DNA of 64,000 bases. Origin: Bog-473 sp963781955. GTDB lineage: Bacteria; Actinomycetota; Acidimicrobiia; Acidimicrobiales; RAAP-2. Where the stretch lies: contig CAWAHU010000001.1 in NCBI GenBank assembly GCA_963781955.1, positions 2,031,284-2,095,283 on the forward strand, written 5' to 3'. The translations under genes were made by a program, and so were the position numbers. Under the pieces are notes generated by a model. The model had not been told where the DNA came from and did no database searches. It saw nothing but the letters and a program-made list of their open reading frames with translations. Each line of letters begins with the position of its first letter. The first letter of the stretch is position 1. Of the stretch, positions 17,013 to 25,643 are shown in pieces.

Positions 17013-17384
17013 TTACTGGCCTGAGCCGCCGGGGCCACGCTGGGAAATGTGGCCCCGGCCACTACAGATCCGGCACGCGCCCCAGTAGTCCGTGACCCGG
17101 ACGGCTTCTCCGTCTTCCACTTCGCCGATGGTGACATTGCGGTAGAGGCGTTCGTCTCCGTAGTCACAGGTCCACTCGACCACGATGACATCGTCGATGC
17201 GTAACCGCCTGCCCACCTCGAGCGTGAGCTCGGGGAAGTTGCCCTCAATATCGGCGACGAGCTGCCTGGTGCGCACGACCTCGCCCATCTGCGGCCACTG
17301 GCGCACGACATCTTCCGCCAGCGGCACGCCGAGAATGTACGCGACCCGGGTCGCGCCATTGGAGTCCTGCGAGTTCTCCGCCAT
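17013..17384 (-). CDS. NTF2/SnoaL-like small protein
   Basis: ATG 17384 is preceded by GGGAGGAA and opens 123 aa. The fold signature is a two-strand hairpin with GNFPELTLEVGRRLRI, DDVIVVEWTCDY and a final VRVTDYWG, as in SnoaL-like/NTF2 domains, which serve as isomerases, hydrolases or binding proteins. The unusual tail has CRICSGRGHIS, a possible metal-binding CxxC. Neighbours give no pathway. Confidence 0.65.
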   Translation of the reverse strand: MAENSQDSNGATRVAYILGVPLAEDVVRQWPQMGEVVRTRQLVADIEGNFPELTLEVGRRLRIDDVIVVEWTCDYGDERLYRNVTIGEVEDGEAVRVTDYWGACRICSGRGHISQRGPGGSGQ

Positions 17385-17691
17385 TCGGATTCCTCCCTTC
17401 ATGCCGGACGCCCATCGGTGAATCACTCCACAGGGATAGAAACCAGGTTGTAGTCGTCGTCGAGCTTTGAAGCGAGTGGTCGATGGTTCATATCATGGCG
17501 GGGAATCACAACCACCGTGCGCGTTCGGATCTCAAGCCCGACACTGCTACTGGTCACGCGTTGCACTATCCAGGCACCAGGGCGCTGCACTACTCAATGT
17601 CATCGCACCATGTTGAACCCGAGGAACCCGTTTCGATTGTCGCTCCTTGCATGACCTTCGGATCGGAGGTCTACGACAACCCAAGTGTGGT
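17385..17691. other. Intergenic, no gene seen
   Basis: About 300 bp of lower-GC sequence between the NTF2-like gene and the mutase operon. No terminator-like hairpin or reading frame convinced me. Confidence 0.45.
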
Positions 17692-18105
17692 CTACAAGGA
17701 TGAGGAGGCTGCCGCCCGAACGGCCGCCACCACCTCCTCGTTGGAGGCACCCGGGCCGAGGACACCAGCCACCCCCTCGGCCTCGAGCAGCGGCACGTCG
17801 TCGGGCGGGACGATGCCGCCTACCACGACCGGTACGTCGAGGCCGGCGGCGTGCAGCGCCTGGACCACGGCCGGAGCCAACGTGAGGTGGGCGCCGTTGT
17901 GCATCGAGACCCCGACGACGTCCACGTCCTCCTGCGCGCTCATGGCCGCGATGGACTCGGGCGACTGGCGCAGCCCGGCGTAGACCACCTCGCACCCGGC
18001 GTCGCGCAGGATTCGGGCCACGACGCGCAGGCCCCGGTCGTGCCCGTCGAGGCCGACCTTGGCCATGAGGACCCGCAGGGGCCGCCCCCCATCCGCGTAT
18101 GTCAT
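17692..18105 (-). CDS. Acyl-CoA mutase small subunit (B12-binding)
   Basis: The 137-aa protein is a free-standing cobalamin-binding domain. The signature DGHDRG at residues 20-25 supplies the His that replaces dimethylbenzimidazole, followed by VVGVSMHNGAH and VVVGGIVPPDD. It pairs with the catalytic subunit encoded 29 bp upstream in the same operon to form adenosylcobalamin-dependent methylmalonyl-CoA-type mutase. Split mutases are known in isobutyryl-CoA and 2-hydroxyisobutyryl-CoA mutases and in some actinobacterial methylmalonyl/ethylmalonyl enzymes. Confidence 0.92.
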   Translation of the reverse strand: MTYADGGRPLRVLMAKVGLDGHDRGLRVVARILRDAGCEVVYAGLRQSPESIAAMSAQEDVDVVGVSMHNGAHLTLAPAVVQALHAAGLDVPVVVGGIVPPDDVPLLEAEGVAGVLGPGASNEEVVAAVRAAASSSL

Positions 18106-18134
18106 CGATGCCCGCTCCGCCTCGCCGTCACACC

Positions 18135-19808
18135 TCAGGCCACGTGTCGCTCGGTGTAGGTCCCGAAGACCGACTCCATGGCACGCATGGTCTCGCCCAC
18201 CGTCACGTGTGCGTGCGCCGCCTCAATGAACGCGGGCATGAGGTTGACGGCAGGATCGGCTGCCTCGGCGGCGATGCGGGCCAGGCTGCGGCGGACGACA
18301 TCGTCGTCCCTCGCCTGCTTCACCGACGCCAGCGCGGCGAGCTGCCCCGATTCGACGGACGGGTCGATGCGCAGCGTCGAGGGTGTCACGCCGTCATCTT
18401 CGACGTACCCGTTGACCCCGACCTGGGTCCACTCCCCTCGGGCCAGCTTGGTCTGGAAGGCGTAGGCCGCATCGGCGATCTCACCGACGAACCACCCATC
18501 GTCGATGCAGGCGTAGACACCCTCGAGCACCGAGCCCGAGCCTGCCTCGAGCAGGTGGGCGAACACCTCCTCGGCCTGTCGCTCGAGCTCGTCGGTCAGC
18601 TCCTCGGCGAACCAAGATCCACCGAGCGGGTCGGCCACGTGCACCACGCCCGACTCCTCGGCGATGACCTGCTGGGTCCGGAGGGCCAGGCGCGCCGCAT
18701 GCTCGGTCGGCAGCGCCAGGGCCTCGTCGAAGGCATCGGTGTGCAGGCTCTGGGTGCCCCCCAGGACGCCAGCCAGGGCCTCGATGGCCACCCGCACCAG
18801 GTTCACTTCGGGCTGCTGGGCGGTGAGCGACACCCCGGCCGTCTGGGTGTGGAACCGGAGCTGGGTCGATCGCCCGTCCGCAGCGCCGTAGCGGTCGCGC
18901 ATCCACCGGGCCCAGATCCGGCGCGCCGCGCGGTACTTGGCGATCTCCTCGAAGAAGTCGCTGTGCGCGTTGAAGAAGAAGCTCAGCCGGGGAGCGAACT
19001 CGTCGACGCCCAGTCCACTGGCCAATGCCGCCTCCACGTAGGCGAAGCCGTTGGCGAGCGTGAAGGCGAGCTCCTGGGCTGCGGTCGATCCGGCTTCCCG
19101 GATGTGGTAGCCCGACACCGAGACAGGATGCCACCGGGGCAGTTCCGCCGCGCAGAAGCGCATGACGTCGGTCACCAGGCGCACCGAGGGCCGCGGCGGG
19201 AACACGTACTCCTTCTGTGCCTGGTACTCCTTCAAGATGTCGTTCTGGATCGTGCCCGACAACGCGGCCCGCTCGACGCCGGTCCGGTCGGCCACGCCCA
19301 CGTACATGGCCAGCACGGGTGCCGCCGCCGAGTTGATGGTCATCGACGTGGACACCGTCCCCAGGTCGATCCCCAAGAACAGGGTCTCCATGTCGATCAG
19401 CGTGTCGACCGCCACACCGGCCCGGCCGACCTCGCCCCGGGCCAACGGGTCGTCCGAGTCGCGCCCGAGCAGGGTGGGCATGTCGAACGCCGTGGAGAGC
19501 CCGTCCCCGCCCGCCCGGAGCAGCTCCTTGAAGCGCCCGTTGGTGTCCGCCGCCGTCCCGAAGCCGGCGAATTGGCGCATGGTCCAGAGCCGGGACCGGT
19601 ACATGGAGGCGTAGGGTCCCCGCGTGTAGGGGTACTGGCCGGGCAGCTCCTCTCCCTCGGGGCCGTAGACCGGCGCAAGGGGGATCCCCGACATGGTCTC
19701 GAAGCGGGCCAGCCGACGCGGCGAGCGGTCGAAGTCGTGTTGCCATTTTGCGCGGTCAGCCACCGGACTCGCTCTCCTCGTCATCTCGCTTGGACTGTCA
19801 GGCGTCAC
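18135..19808 (-). CDS. Acyl-CoA mutase large (catalytic) subunit
   Basis: The 557-aa TIM-barrel subunit catalyses carbon-skeleton rearrangement of acyl-CoAs with adenosylcobalamin. Motifs include YTRGPYASMYRSRLWTMRQF, GLSTAFDMPTLLGRDSDD, LSGTIQNDILKEY, SVSGYHIREAG and GGTQSLHTDAFDEAL. Tyr70 in ASMY and Arg210 in RPSVR correspond to the Tyr89/Arg207 pair that binds the substrate carboxylate in methylmalonyl-CoA mutase, so a dicarboxylic acyl-CoA (methylmalonyl- or ethylmalonyl-CoA) is more likely than isobutyryl-CoA. GTG 19808 or ATG 19784 could be the start. The enzyme could funnel propionyl-CoA products of the neighbouring catabolic cluster into succinyl-CoA. Confidence 0.9.
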   Translation of the reverse strand: MTPDSPSEMTRRASPVADRAKWQHDFDRSPRRLARFETMSGIPLAPVYGPEGEELPGQYPYTRGPYASMYRSRLWTMRQFAGFGTAADTNGRFKELLRAGGDGLSTAFDMPTLLGRDSDDPLARGEVGRAGVAVDTLIDMETLFLGIDLGTVSTSMTINSAAAPVLAMYVGVADRTGVERAALSGTIQNDILKEYQAQKEYVFPPRPSVRLVTDVMRFCAAELPRWHPVSVSGYHIREAGSTAAQELAFTLANGFAYVEAALASGLGVDEFAPRLSFFFNAHSDFFEEIAKYRAARRIWARWMRDRYGAADGRSTQLRFHTQTAGVSLTAQQPEVNLVRVAIEALAGVLGGTQSLHTDAFDEALALPTEHAARLALRTQQVIAEESGVVHVADPLGGSWFAEELTDELERQAEEVFAHLLEAGSGSVLEGVYACIDDGWFVGEIADAAYAFQTKLARGEWTQVGVNGYVEDDGVTPSTLRIDPSVESGQLAALASVKQARDDDVVRRSLARIAAEAADPAVNLMPAFIEAAHAHVTVGETMRAMESVFGTYTERHVA

Positions 19809-19900
19809 CCGTTGCTGTCGAATGCAACATGATCCTCAGTTGGCCCAGTGCTGACCCGCGCTGTCTACGCGGTCCAATTCAGCGAACCCCCCATCAGGGC

Positions 19901-21136
19901 CTACGAGGATGATGCCTTGGTTCCTGGGATATCCGTCCCGCAGAATGGTGTGCTCTGCGTTGGAACAAAGCCAGACTTCTCCGCACGGAGCGTCCACACG
20001 CAAGTGGTCAGATCATGTCCAAAGACCGTCGAGAAGTCGATGCTGTTTGCCAGAAGGCCGTTACCGTTGTAGTTCTTGATGCCGCGGATCGCCTTAATCA
20101 CGCTCGAACGCGAGGCGTTTGCACCAGCTCCCTGGATTCCTTTGACCATGAGGTCGGCTCCCAGCCACACGTTGGATTCCGAGAAGTTCGGGAAATCGGT
20201 TGAGCTGTAATGAGCGTACTTTTCGAGCGCTGCCTGCATCTGCCTCGTACCGGCATTGGGGAGTTGGAAGGGATGGACCTCGCTTAGGAAGATCACACCT
20301 TGCAGCTCAGGCCAGGACGGAGAGTTGATCAGGCTCGGGCTCAGTCCGGCTGGCAGGACATCGACCTTCAGCTTGACACCAGCGTGCTCGTAGGCTTCCG
20401 TGAGTGCAACGTCACTGGCGGAATCGAGATTCGGCCAGAGCGCGTCCACACCCTTCTCCTTTGCGATCAGTGCTGCGCCGGTGAAGTCGACACTCCCAAA
20501 CGGAACAGAAGTGTCGTTTATCAAGGTCTTGCCCCCGACACGGGCAAACGATTGCATGACATCAGAGTTGGCACGGACAGAGTCCGGGGAGATCCCGATG
20601 GCGTAGGTGGCGACTTTGGTACCCCCGAACTTCTTGAGCAACGTCCCATACAATGTGTTGGCCGGGTACTGAGGGTTCAAGCTGCCATAGACTGCGGCGA
20701 ACATGTTCGTGTAGGGCTTTTGACCCCACTCGGGGCCGTCGGAGTCGTCTCCGGTCACGGGAACTCCTGCCTGCTGTGCGTACTTGGCGGCGAGGAAGAA
20801 GACGGGCGATTCCGAGACGATGCCGATGGCGCCGCGGGAAATCGCTTCTTGCACGTCCGTCGAGATCTGAGTCGGACTTGTCTGATCATCGAGCACCAGC
20901 GGCACGAGCTTGTGACCGTTCACTCCACCCCTGGCGTTCTGCATAGCGAGCCTGGCCTCAAACGCCTGGGCGGTACCGACGTCCTGTGGAGCCGCTGGGC
21001 CAGTCTCTGACGTGATGAGAGCGATGGTGTAGGGAGCCGGTGCAGCCGAGGCCGGCGGCGCTGCAATGACTGCGAGGCCCGGAGCCGTTGCTCCAACGGC
21101 CAAGGCCGCCGCCACCGTCCTTCGGAACTTGAACAT
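19901..21136 (-). CDS. ABC transporter substrate-binding protein (branched-chain amino acid type)
   Basis: ATG 21136 gives 411 aa with an N-terminal Sec signal: MFKFRR, a hydrophobic core (AAALAVGATAPGLAVIAA) and an Ala-x-Ala cleavage region PPASAAPAP. The mature part has the Peripla_BP_6 pattern with ALITSETGPAAPQDVGTAQA, NARGGVNGHKLVPLVLDDQ and GAIGIVSESPVFFLAAKYA, typical of LivJ-like receptors that often bind aromatic or fatty acids in actinobacteria. There is no lipobox. No permease or ATPase lies next to it. It may supply the substrate of the large cluster, but it does not carry a full copy of the cluster operator. Confidence 0.88.
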   Translation of the reverse strand: MFKFRRTVAAALAVGATAPGLAVIAAPPASAAPAPYTIALITSETGPAAPQDVGTAQAFEARLAMQNARGGVNGHKLVPLVLDDQTSPTQISTDVQEAISRGAIGIVSESPVFFLAAKYAQQAGVPVTGDDSDGPEWGQKPYTNMFAAVYGSLNPQYPANTLYGTLLKKFGGTKVATYAIGISPDSVRANSDVMQSFARVGGKTLINDTSVPFGSVDFTGAALIAKEKGVDALWPNLDSASDVALTEAYEHAGVKLKVDVLPAGLSPSLINSPSWPELQGVIFLSEVHPFQLPNAGTRQMQAALEKYAHYSSTDFPNFSESNVWLGADLMVKGIQGAGANASRSSVIKAIRGIKNYNGNGLLANSIDFSTVFGHDLTTCVWTLRAEKSGFVPTQSTPFCGTDIPGTKASSS

Positions 21137-21590
21137 GAATCCCCCTGTTGTGTTTGGATTTGATCCGCTTTGAACTGTCAATGATGTCGATGAGAAAACG
21201 ACCTGGATCTGAGCCGAAGCGGCTCCGATGGGACGGGCTCCTTCACTCCAGAGATCGCATGCGCCGGATTGCCGGCGTCTGGCTCTCTTTGGCGTGCGCG
21301 TGGTGGACGCTCCGGTCGTTCACGGCCAACTGAGTCGGACGGGTCGTTCCTTGACGCATCCTTCCGTGTTGGGTCACGAGGAAGCTGGGATCGGCGACGG
21401 AGGCCACCGAGTTGCTGCCCTCGCACGGCGCACGCCGCACGATGCCGCGGCCCGCGACACCATCGTGAGCGGCACGGCTTTGCGGCTGCGTGACATCCAT
21501 CTACCCCCCCAGGGCGCTGGGCGTGCCAACGGGACTCAACATGTGGCTCGGTGAATTCGGACCTGACTATAGTTCGTGTTGGCGAGGATA
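21137..21590. other. Divergent intergenic region
   Basis: About 450 bp between the binding-protein gene and the first operator of the cluster. No gene is credible. A lone half-site ACTGTCA is at 21174-21180, just upstream of the binding-protein gene. Confidence 0.45.
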
Positions 21591-21606
21591 TGACAGCGCC
21601 CTGTCA
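21591..21606. promoter_or_regulatory. Cluster operator A
   Basis: TGACAGCGCCCTGTCA, a perfect palindrome, differs from the consensus TGACAGTnnACTGTCA at the two inner positions. It lies 90 bp upstream of the SDR/dienelactone hydrolase operon and is the leftmost of nine sites. Confidence 0.7.
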
Positions 21607-21696
21607 CTTTATTGTTGGTGCGCATCGAGCCACTTTTCGCAACCCGCCAGGACCGGGTAATCCCTGTTCAGGGTGACCAAACGGAGGGACACACCG

Positions 21697-22650
21697 TTGA
21701 ACAATCATCTCGAAGGGAAATCAGTCGTGGTCACTGGTGGAGGCCGGGGCATCGGTCGTGCTATCGCCCTGGCTGCAGCCCAAGAGGGGGCTGGTGTCGT
21801 CATCGCCGATTACGGCGGCGCGGTGGACCGCAACCAAGCGGGGACTTCTGAGGCAGCCGACGAGATCGTGGCGACGATCGCGGCCGCCGGAGGAAGGGCC
21901 GTGGCGGCCGCAGTCGACGTGTCCACGATGGAGGGAGGGCGAAGCGCGGTCGAGGCAGCCATGGACAGCTTCGGCCGTCTCGATGGCATGGTCTGCTGCG
22001 CCGGAATCACCGCACTCAAGTACCTGTGGGATATCTCCGAGCAGGAGTGGGACGACGTCATCAACGTCCACCTCAAAGGGCACTTCAGCTGTGCCAAGGC
22101 CGCAGCACGGGTGATGATCCCCCAACGCTCAGGCAGTCTCGTGTTCCTGTCGAGCGGCGCGCTCAACGGGATGCCCAACACCATCGCCTATTCCACGGCC
22201 AAGGCGGGAATCCTCGGCTTCACCTGGGCCACGGCCAACGGCCTCGGGCAATTCGGTATCAGGGCGAATTGCATGGTGCCGAGCGCGGCGACGCGCATGT
22301 CCGACCGCATCTACGGGAACGCCGGCAAGCTGACCGACCGGATGGGTGACGCCATGCGCAGTGAGTTGGCGACCGGCACCTACCGCGATCCGAGCAACGT
22401 GGCACCCTTCGCCGTGTATCTCCTGAGCGACGCCACCCGTGACATCAATGGACAGGTCTTCAGAGTCCAGGGGTACGAAGTCGGCCGCCTGAGCATGCTC
22501 CGCTACGCGCCGGTTATGACGAACCTCGGCAAATGGGACGTCGACCTCCTGGCCGAGCGCCTTCCCGCCGAGCTCGGCCCGGACCTCCAGCCACTGCCGA
22601 TGCCCTGGCCGGAACCGGAGCACACTGGCGAGATCCGCTTCGTCGACTGA
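21697..22650 (+). CDS. Short-chain dehydrogenase/reductase (SDR)
   Basis: The SDR oxidises or reduces an alcohol/ketone with NAD(P)(H). The Rossmann motif is VVVTGGGRGIG, followed by VCCAGIT (NNAG position) and the catalytic Tyr-Lys in AYSTAKAG. The C-terminal 60 residues after INGQVFRVQGYEVGRLS extend beyond classical SDRs. I prefer TTG 21697, which has GGAGGG 8 nt upstream, over GTG 21673. It is followed by the dienelactone hydrolase gene after 48 bp and preceded by operator A, so it belongs to the cluster regulon. Confidence 0.88.
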   Translation: MNNHLEGKSVVVTGGGRGIGRAIALAAAQEGAGVVIADYGGAVDRNQAGTSEAADEIVATIAAAGGRAVAAAVDVSTMEGGRSAVEAAMDSFGRLDGMVCCAGITALKYLWDISEQEWDDVINVHLKGHFSCAKAAARVMIPQRSGSLVFLSSGALNGMPNTIAYSTAKAGILGFTWATANGLGQFGIRANCMVPSAATRMSDRIYGNAGKLTDRMGDAMRSELATGTYRDPSNVAPFAVYLLSDATRDINGQVFRVQGYEVGRLSMLRYAPVMTNLGKWDVDLLAERLPAELGPDLQPLPMPWPEPEHTGEIRFVD

Positions 22651-22698
22651 CTGACCCGACCCGAACAACCCAATCTGCGAGAATGAAGGGACACGAGG

Positions 22699-23406
22699 AT
22701 GGGACAGGACGTAAGTGTGCCGGTGGGCACGGGCACGATGAAGATCTACGTGACCGAGCCCGATACCAAACCTCGCGGCGCCGTCATCGTGCTGCAGGAG
22801 GCCTTCGGGGTGAACGACCATATCCGGGACCTCTGTCACCGTTTCGCTGACGCCGGGTACGTGGCCGTCGCGCCCCACCTGTTCCATCGGAGTGGCGACC
22901 CCGAGCTCGGCTATGAGGACATGCAGGAGGTGATGGTTCACATCATGCAACTCGAAGCCGACAAGCTCGAGGCCGACCTCGATGCCACCTTGAGGCTCCT
23001 CGCCTCGATCGGGTACGAGGGGAAGCAGGTCGCCGTGGTCGGCTTCTGCATGGGTGGCAGCATCTCCTTAGTGGCCGGCTGCTACTGGGAGCTGGGTGCT
23101 GCGGTCACGTTCTACGGTGGCGGGATCGCCCAAGGCCGCTTCGGGCTGCCACCGCTCTTTGACCTCGCCCCCACGCTGAAGACGCCATGGCTGGGCCTGT
23201 TCGGCGACCTCGACACCTCGATCCCGGTGAACGAGGTCGAAGGACTGCGTGGCGCTGTGGCAGATGCGCGTCCCGACACCGAGATCGTCCGCTACCCGGA
23301 GGCCAACCACGGCTTCCACTGCGACGCCCGCGCTTCCTATCACGAGCCCTCGGCTACCGATGGTTGGCGTAGGACGCTCGACTGGCTCGACCAGCACCTG
23401 GCCTGA
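22699..23406 (+). CDS. Dienelactone hydrolase family protein
   Basis: This is a 235-aa alpha/beta hydrolase. The Cys nucleophile sits in GFCMGG (Cys117), Asp172 in GDLD and His204 in NHGF complete the triad, and Glu34 in QEAFG is the conserved activating residue of dienelactone hydrolases. Members open lactones from ring cleavage or hydrolyse other esters. Co-transcription with an SDR suggests sequential oxidation and lactone opening in the cluster pathway; the substrate is not known. Confidence 0.9.
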   Translation: MGQDVSVPVGTGTMKIYVTEPDTKPRGAVIVLQEAFGVNDHIRDLCHRFADAGYVAVAPHLFHRSGDPELGYEDMQEVMVHIMQLEADKLEADLDATLRLLASIGYEGKQVAVVGFCMGGSISLVAGCYWELGAAVTFYGGGIAQGRFGLPPLFDLAPTLKTPWLGLFGDLDTSIPVNEVEGLRGAVADARPDTEIVRYPEANHGFHCDARASYHEPSATDGWRRTLDWLDQHLA

Positions 23407-23434
23407 GCGCAGTCGCCCGCGGCTGACTGATCGC

Positions 23435-24274
23435 TCAGCCGCCGTCTTCGCGGGACTGGAAGTTGACCAGTCCGTGCGCGTTGGCGTGGCCGAGCACGCC
23501 CAGGTCCAGGTCGAGCTCCGATACCACGGCGTCGACCACGGCGATATCCTTGGCCAGGAAGGGCCCGGCGGAGGCCGCCACCTTCTGGACCGAACCCCAA
23601 CGGGCGACGACGTCCAGGGCATAACTCGCCCCACTCGACTGGAGGATGGCCGGTGCCACCGTCGACATGTCCACGCCGAAACCGGCTGCCACACGTTCCA
23701 CCTCGCCAGCCAGCTGGACGTGGGCGGCGAAGAGGGCGTTGTTGAGCAGCTTCACCATCAGCGCGCTTCCCAGCGGACCGATCGCGATGATCGGGTCGCC
23801 GTAGGCGGCCACCAACTCGATGGCGTCTGCGACGTCGCCGGGTTCGCCACCGAGGAGAACGGTCACATGTCCCTCCTCGATGTCCTTCACCGAGCCGCTC
23901 ACCGGTGCATCCACGACCCGGATCCCACGCTCGGCACCTTCCTCGGCCATTTGGCGGGCCAGGGCAGGACTCCCGGTGGTGTGGGTGACCAGCAGCGCCC
24001 CGGGCGCCATGGAACCGATGAAGCCGTCGGCTCCGAAGGCCAGCTCTCGGATCTGCGCGTCCGAGAACAGGCAGAGGACGACGGCGGCCGCGTCATGAAC
24101 GGCGGCGTGGCGGTCGTCGGTGGCCACCGCGCCGGCCAGTTCACATTGGGAACGCGTCTCGGCGCGTCGCGCAAAGGCGGTGACGTCCCAGCTTCCGGCC
24201 ACGAGGCGTGCCACCATGGGGAGGCCCATCTGACCTGCACCGATGAAGGCGATCCGTCGATTTGCGCTGCTCAC
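23435..24274 (-). CDS. 3-hydroxyisobutyrate dehydrogenase-like NAD(P)-dependent oxidoreductase
   Basis: The 279-aa protein has the beta-hydroxyacid dehydrogenase pattern: nucleotide-binding IAFIGAGQMGLPM at the N-terminus, substrate-site DAPVSGS and the catalytic Lys in VKLLNNALF. It is the third gene of the minus-strand operon led by the Rieske ferredoxin and starts 12 bp after the preceding gene. It likely oxidises a beta-hydroxy acid intermediate, or could be an imine reductase-like member. Confidence 0.85.
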   Translation of the reverse strand: MSSANRRIAFIGAGQMGLPMVARLVAGSWDVTAFARRAETRSQCELAGAVATDDRHAAVHDAAAVVLCLFSDAQIRELAFGADGFIGSMAPGALLVTHTTGSPALARQMAEEGAERGIRVVDAPVSGSVKDIEEGHVTVLLGGEPGDVADAIELVAAYGDPIIAIGPLGSALMVKLLNNALFAAHVQLAGEVERVAAGFGVDMSTVAPAILQSSGASYALDVVARWGSVQKVAASAGPFLAKDIAVVDAVVSELDLDLGVLGHANAHGLVNFQSREDGG

Positions 24275-24286
24275 CGAACATCCCCC

Positions 24287-25207
24287 TCAGGCCGAGGATG
24301 CCAGCTGCAGCCGGGCCACCTTGAGCTCGACCTGTGACTTGACCGTGGTGGCGGAGTCGAGGCCGCAGGGAGGCACCGGGAGCTCACGCCCCGGTTCCAA
24401 CTCCACGTCGTAGGTGCCACGCTCGCCACTCGGTGCCTCGAAGTGCAGCTCGACACGGTTCGATCCGTTTTCCCCACCGTGCCGAGCGTAGGACAGCCAC
24501 TCCCAACCGCGCTCCGCAAATACTGCCCCGTCGGCCGCCTGCAGGGTCGGTCCGAAGGCCGCGCAGCCGCGGAGGTGGGAGGTGGCGGTCGAAACCGGGA
24601 GGGAACGATCGACCAGTGCCCGGAGCAACTTCTCGTCGAGGTGGGCCCAACACGCGCCGTCGGGAAAGGTGATTGCCGTCGGCGCAAAGCGGTGGCCACC
24701 GGTGTGCGACGTCCGCCAGACCCGTATCGAATCGAGTCCCTGCCGTGTGGCCATCCAGAGACGAGTTCCGAGCGACCCACAGCAGCGATCTCGTGTTCCG
24801 TGTGTACAGATGAGGACATCGGTCACGTCCACCGTCGATGGCGAGGACCTGGGCCTCCTGATGAGGTCGGCAACGAGCTCGGCCAGACCGTCGACTGGAG
24901 CAGAGCCCTCGCTCCGGTCGTAGCCGGCGAAGGGCCCCCCTCCTCTATCGAACACGACGATCCGGCGCTCGGGCTGTTCGGGCCCGATTGCGGCGGCCTG
25001 GAGCCGCACCGTCTGTCCGTGGTCGAGCTGCTCGGCGGCGGTTCGGGCCAGACTGGCGAGGAGCGGGTCCGAGAGGACGTCGCGGGGCCACGGGAGTGGA
25101 TGCTCCACGAGCACGAGAACGTCGAATTGCGGGGCCGTGCCCACCGGTTCGACACCCAGGTCGCGAGCCCAGGACGCGCAGGGTGACCCGGAGACGGGGT
25201 CGCTCAC
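24287..25207 (-). CDS. Sucrase/ferredoxin-like (thioredoxin-fold 2Fe-2S) protein
   Basis: The 306-aa protein carries CTHGTRDRCCGSLG and SHTGGHRFAPT, the signature of the Suc_Fer-like family, whose thioredoxin-like fold can hold a [2Fe-2S] cluster. The N-terminal CASWARDLG and FDVLVLVEHPLPWPRDV also fit that family. It overlaps the Rieske gene by an ATGA junction. An electron-transfer role beside the Rieske protein and the P450s is inference. Confidence 0.8.
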   Translation of the reverse strand: MSDPVSGSPCASWARDLGVEPVGTAPQFDVLVLVEHPLPWPRDVLSDPLLASLARTAAEQLDHGQTVRLQAAAIGPEQPERRIVVFDRGGGPFAGYDRSEGSAPVDGLAELVADLIRRPRSSPSTVDVTDVLICTHGTRDRCCGSLGTRLWMATRQGLDSIRVWRTSHTGGHRFAPTAITFPDGACWAHLDEKLLRALVDRSLPVSTATSHLRGCAAFGPTLQAADGAVFAERGWEWLSYARHGGENGSNRVELHFEAPSGERGTYDVELEPGRELPVPPCGLDSATTVKSQVELKVARLQLASSA

Positions 25208-25533
25208 CGCGTTGCTTCCGCCGAGGTCTGCGTGTCGACGTAGACATCCCCGTCCTCGACCTTGAGGTCGTAGAGCTCAAGCGGGCAGGTCGGGGTCGTG
25301 ATGCCCTTGCCTGTCGTGGCGTCGAAGGACCACATGTGGTTGGCGCAGGTGATGACCGTTCCGTCGAAGCCCCCCAGGGCTAATGAGAACTGCTCATGGG
25401 GACAGATCCCGTCCATGGCCCGCAGCATCCCCGAGGCGTCCCTCAGGACGAGCACCTCCTCATCGTCGATGAAGAAAGCAGTCATCTCGCCTGCTCCGAT
25501 GTCGCTCTCGGCGCACAGCCGCTTGAAGGCCAT
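25204..25533 (-). CDS. Rieske-type [2Fe-2S] ferredoxin
   Basis: The 109-aa protein has the Rieske ligands in CPHEQ (Cys44, His46) and CANHMW (Cys63, His66). It resembles small ferredoxin components of dioxygenases and electron donors for monooxygenases. The ATG at 25533 has no ribosome site; instead TACACT stands 6 nt upstream, so the transcript is probably leaderless and the operator overlaps this -10 box. It heads a three-gene operon. Confidence 0.9.
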   Translation of the reverse strand: MAFKRLCAESDIGAGEMTAFFIDDEEVLVLRDASGMLRAMDGICPHEQFSLALGGFDGTVITCANHMWSFDATTGKGITTPTCPLELYDLKVEDGDVYVDTQTSAEATR

Positions 25534-25535
25534 CG

Positions 25536-25551
25536 CGACAGTGTACTGTCA
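25536..25551. promoter_or_regulatory. Cluster operator B with overlapping promoters
   Basis: CGACAGTGTACTGTCA matches the consensus except for the first base. On the minus strand TACACT is a -10 box placed 6 nt before the Rieske ATG. On the plus strand TACTGT could drive the SDR gene at 25644. A bound repressor would silence both directions. Confidence 0.82.
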
Positions 25552-25643
25552 CTTCCTGAGGAGATCACCAGCTCCGAGGGGGGCGCCTGGGTCAGACTGG
25601 ACGGCCGGCCGAAGAGTGGGGCACGGCAGAAAGCAGGTGACGC

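Noticed and set aside
17483..17983. Plus-strand frame overlapping the B12-binding subunit gene
   Set aside because: It is antisense to a well-recognised gene.
19794..19800. ACTGTCA half-site at the mutase start
   Set aside because: The left half does not match; not counted as an operator.
21174..21180. ACTGTCA half-site upstream of the binding-protein gene
   Set aside because: Only one half-site; regulation by the cluster repressor is not supported.
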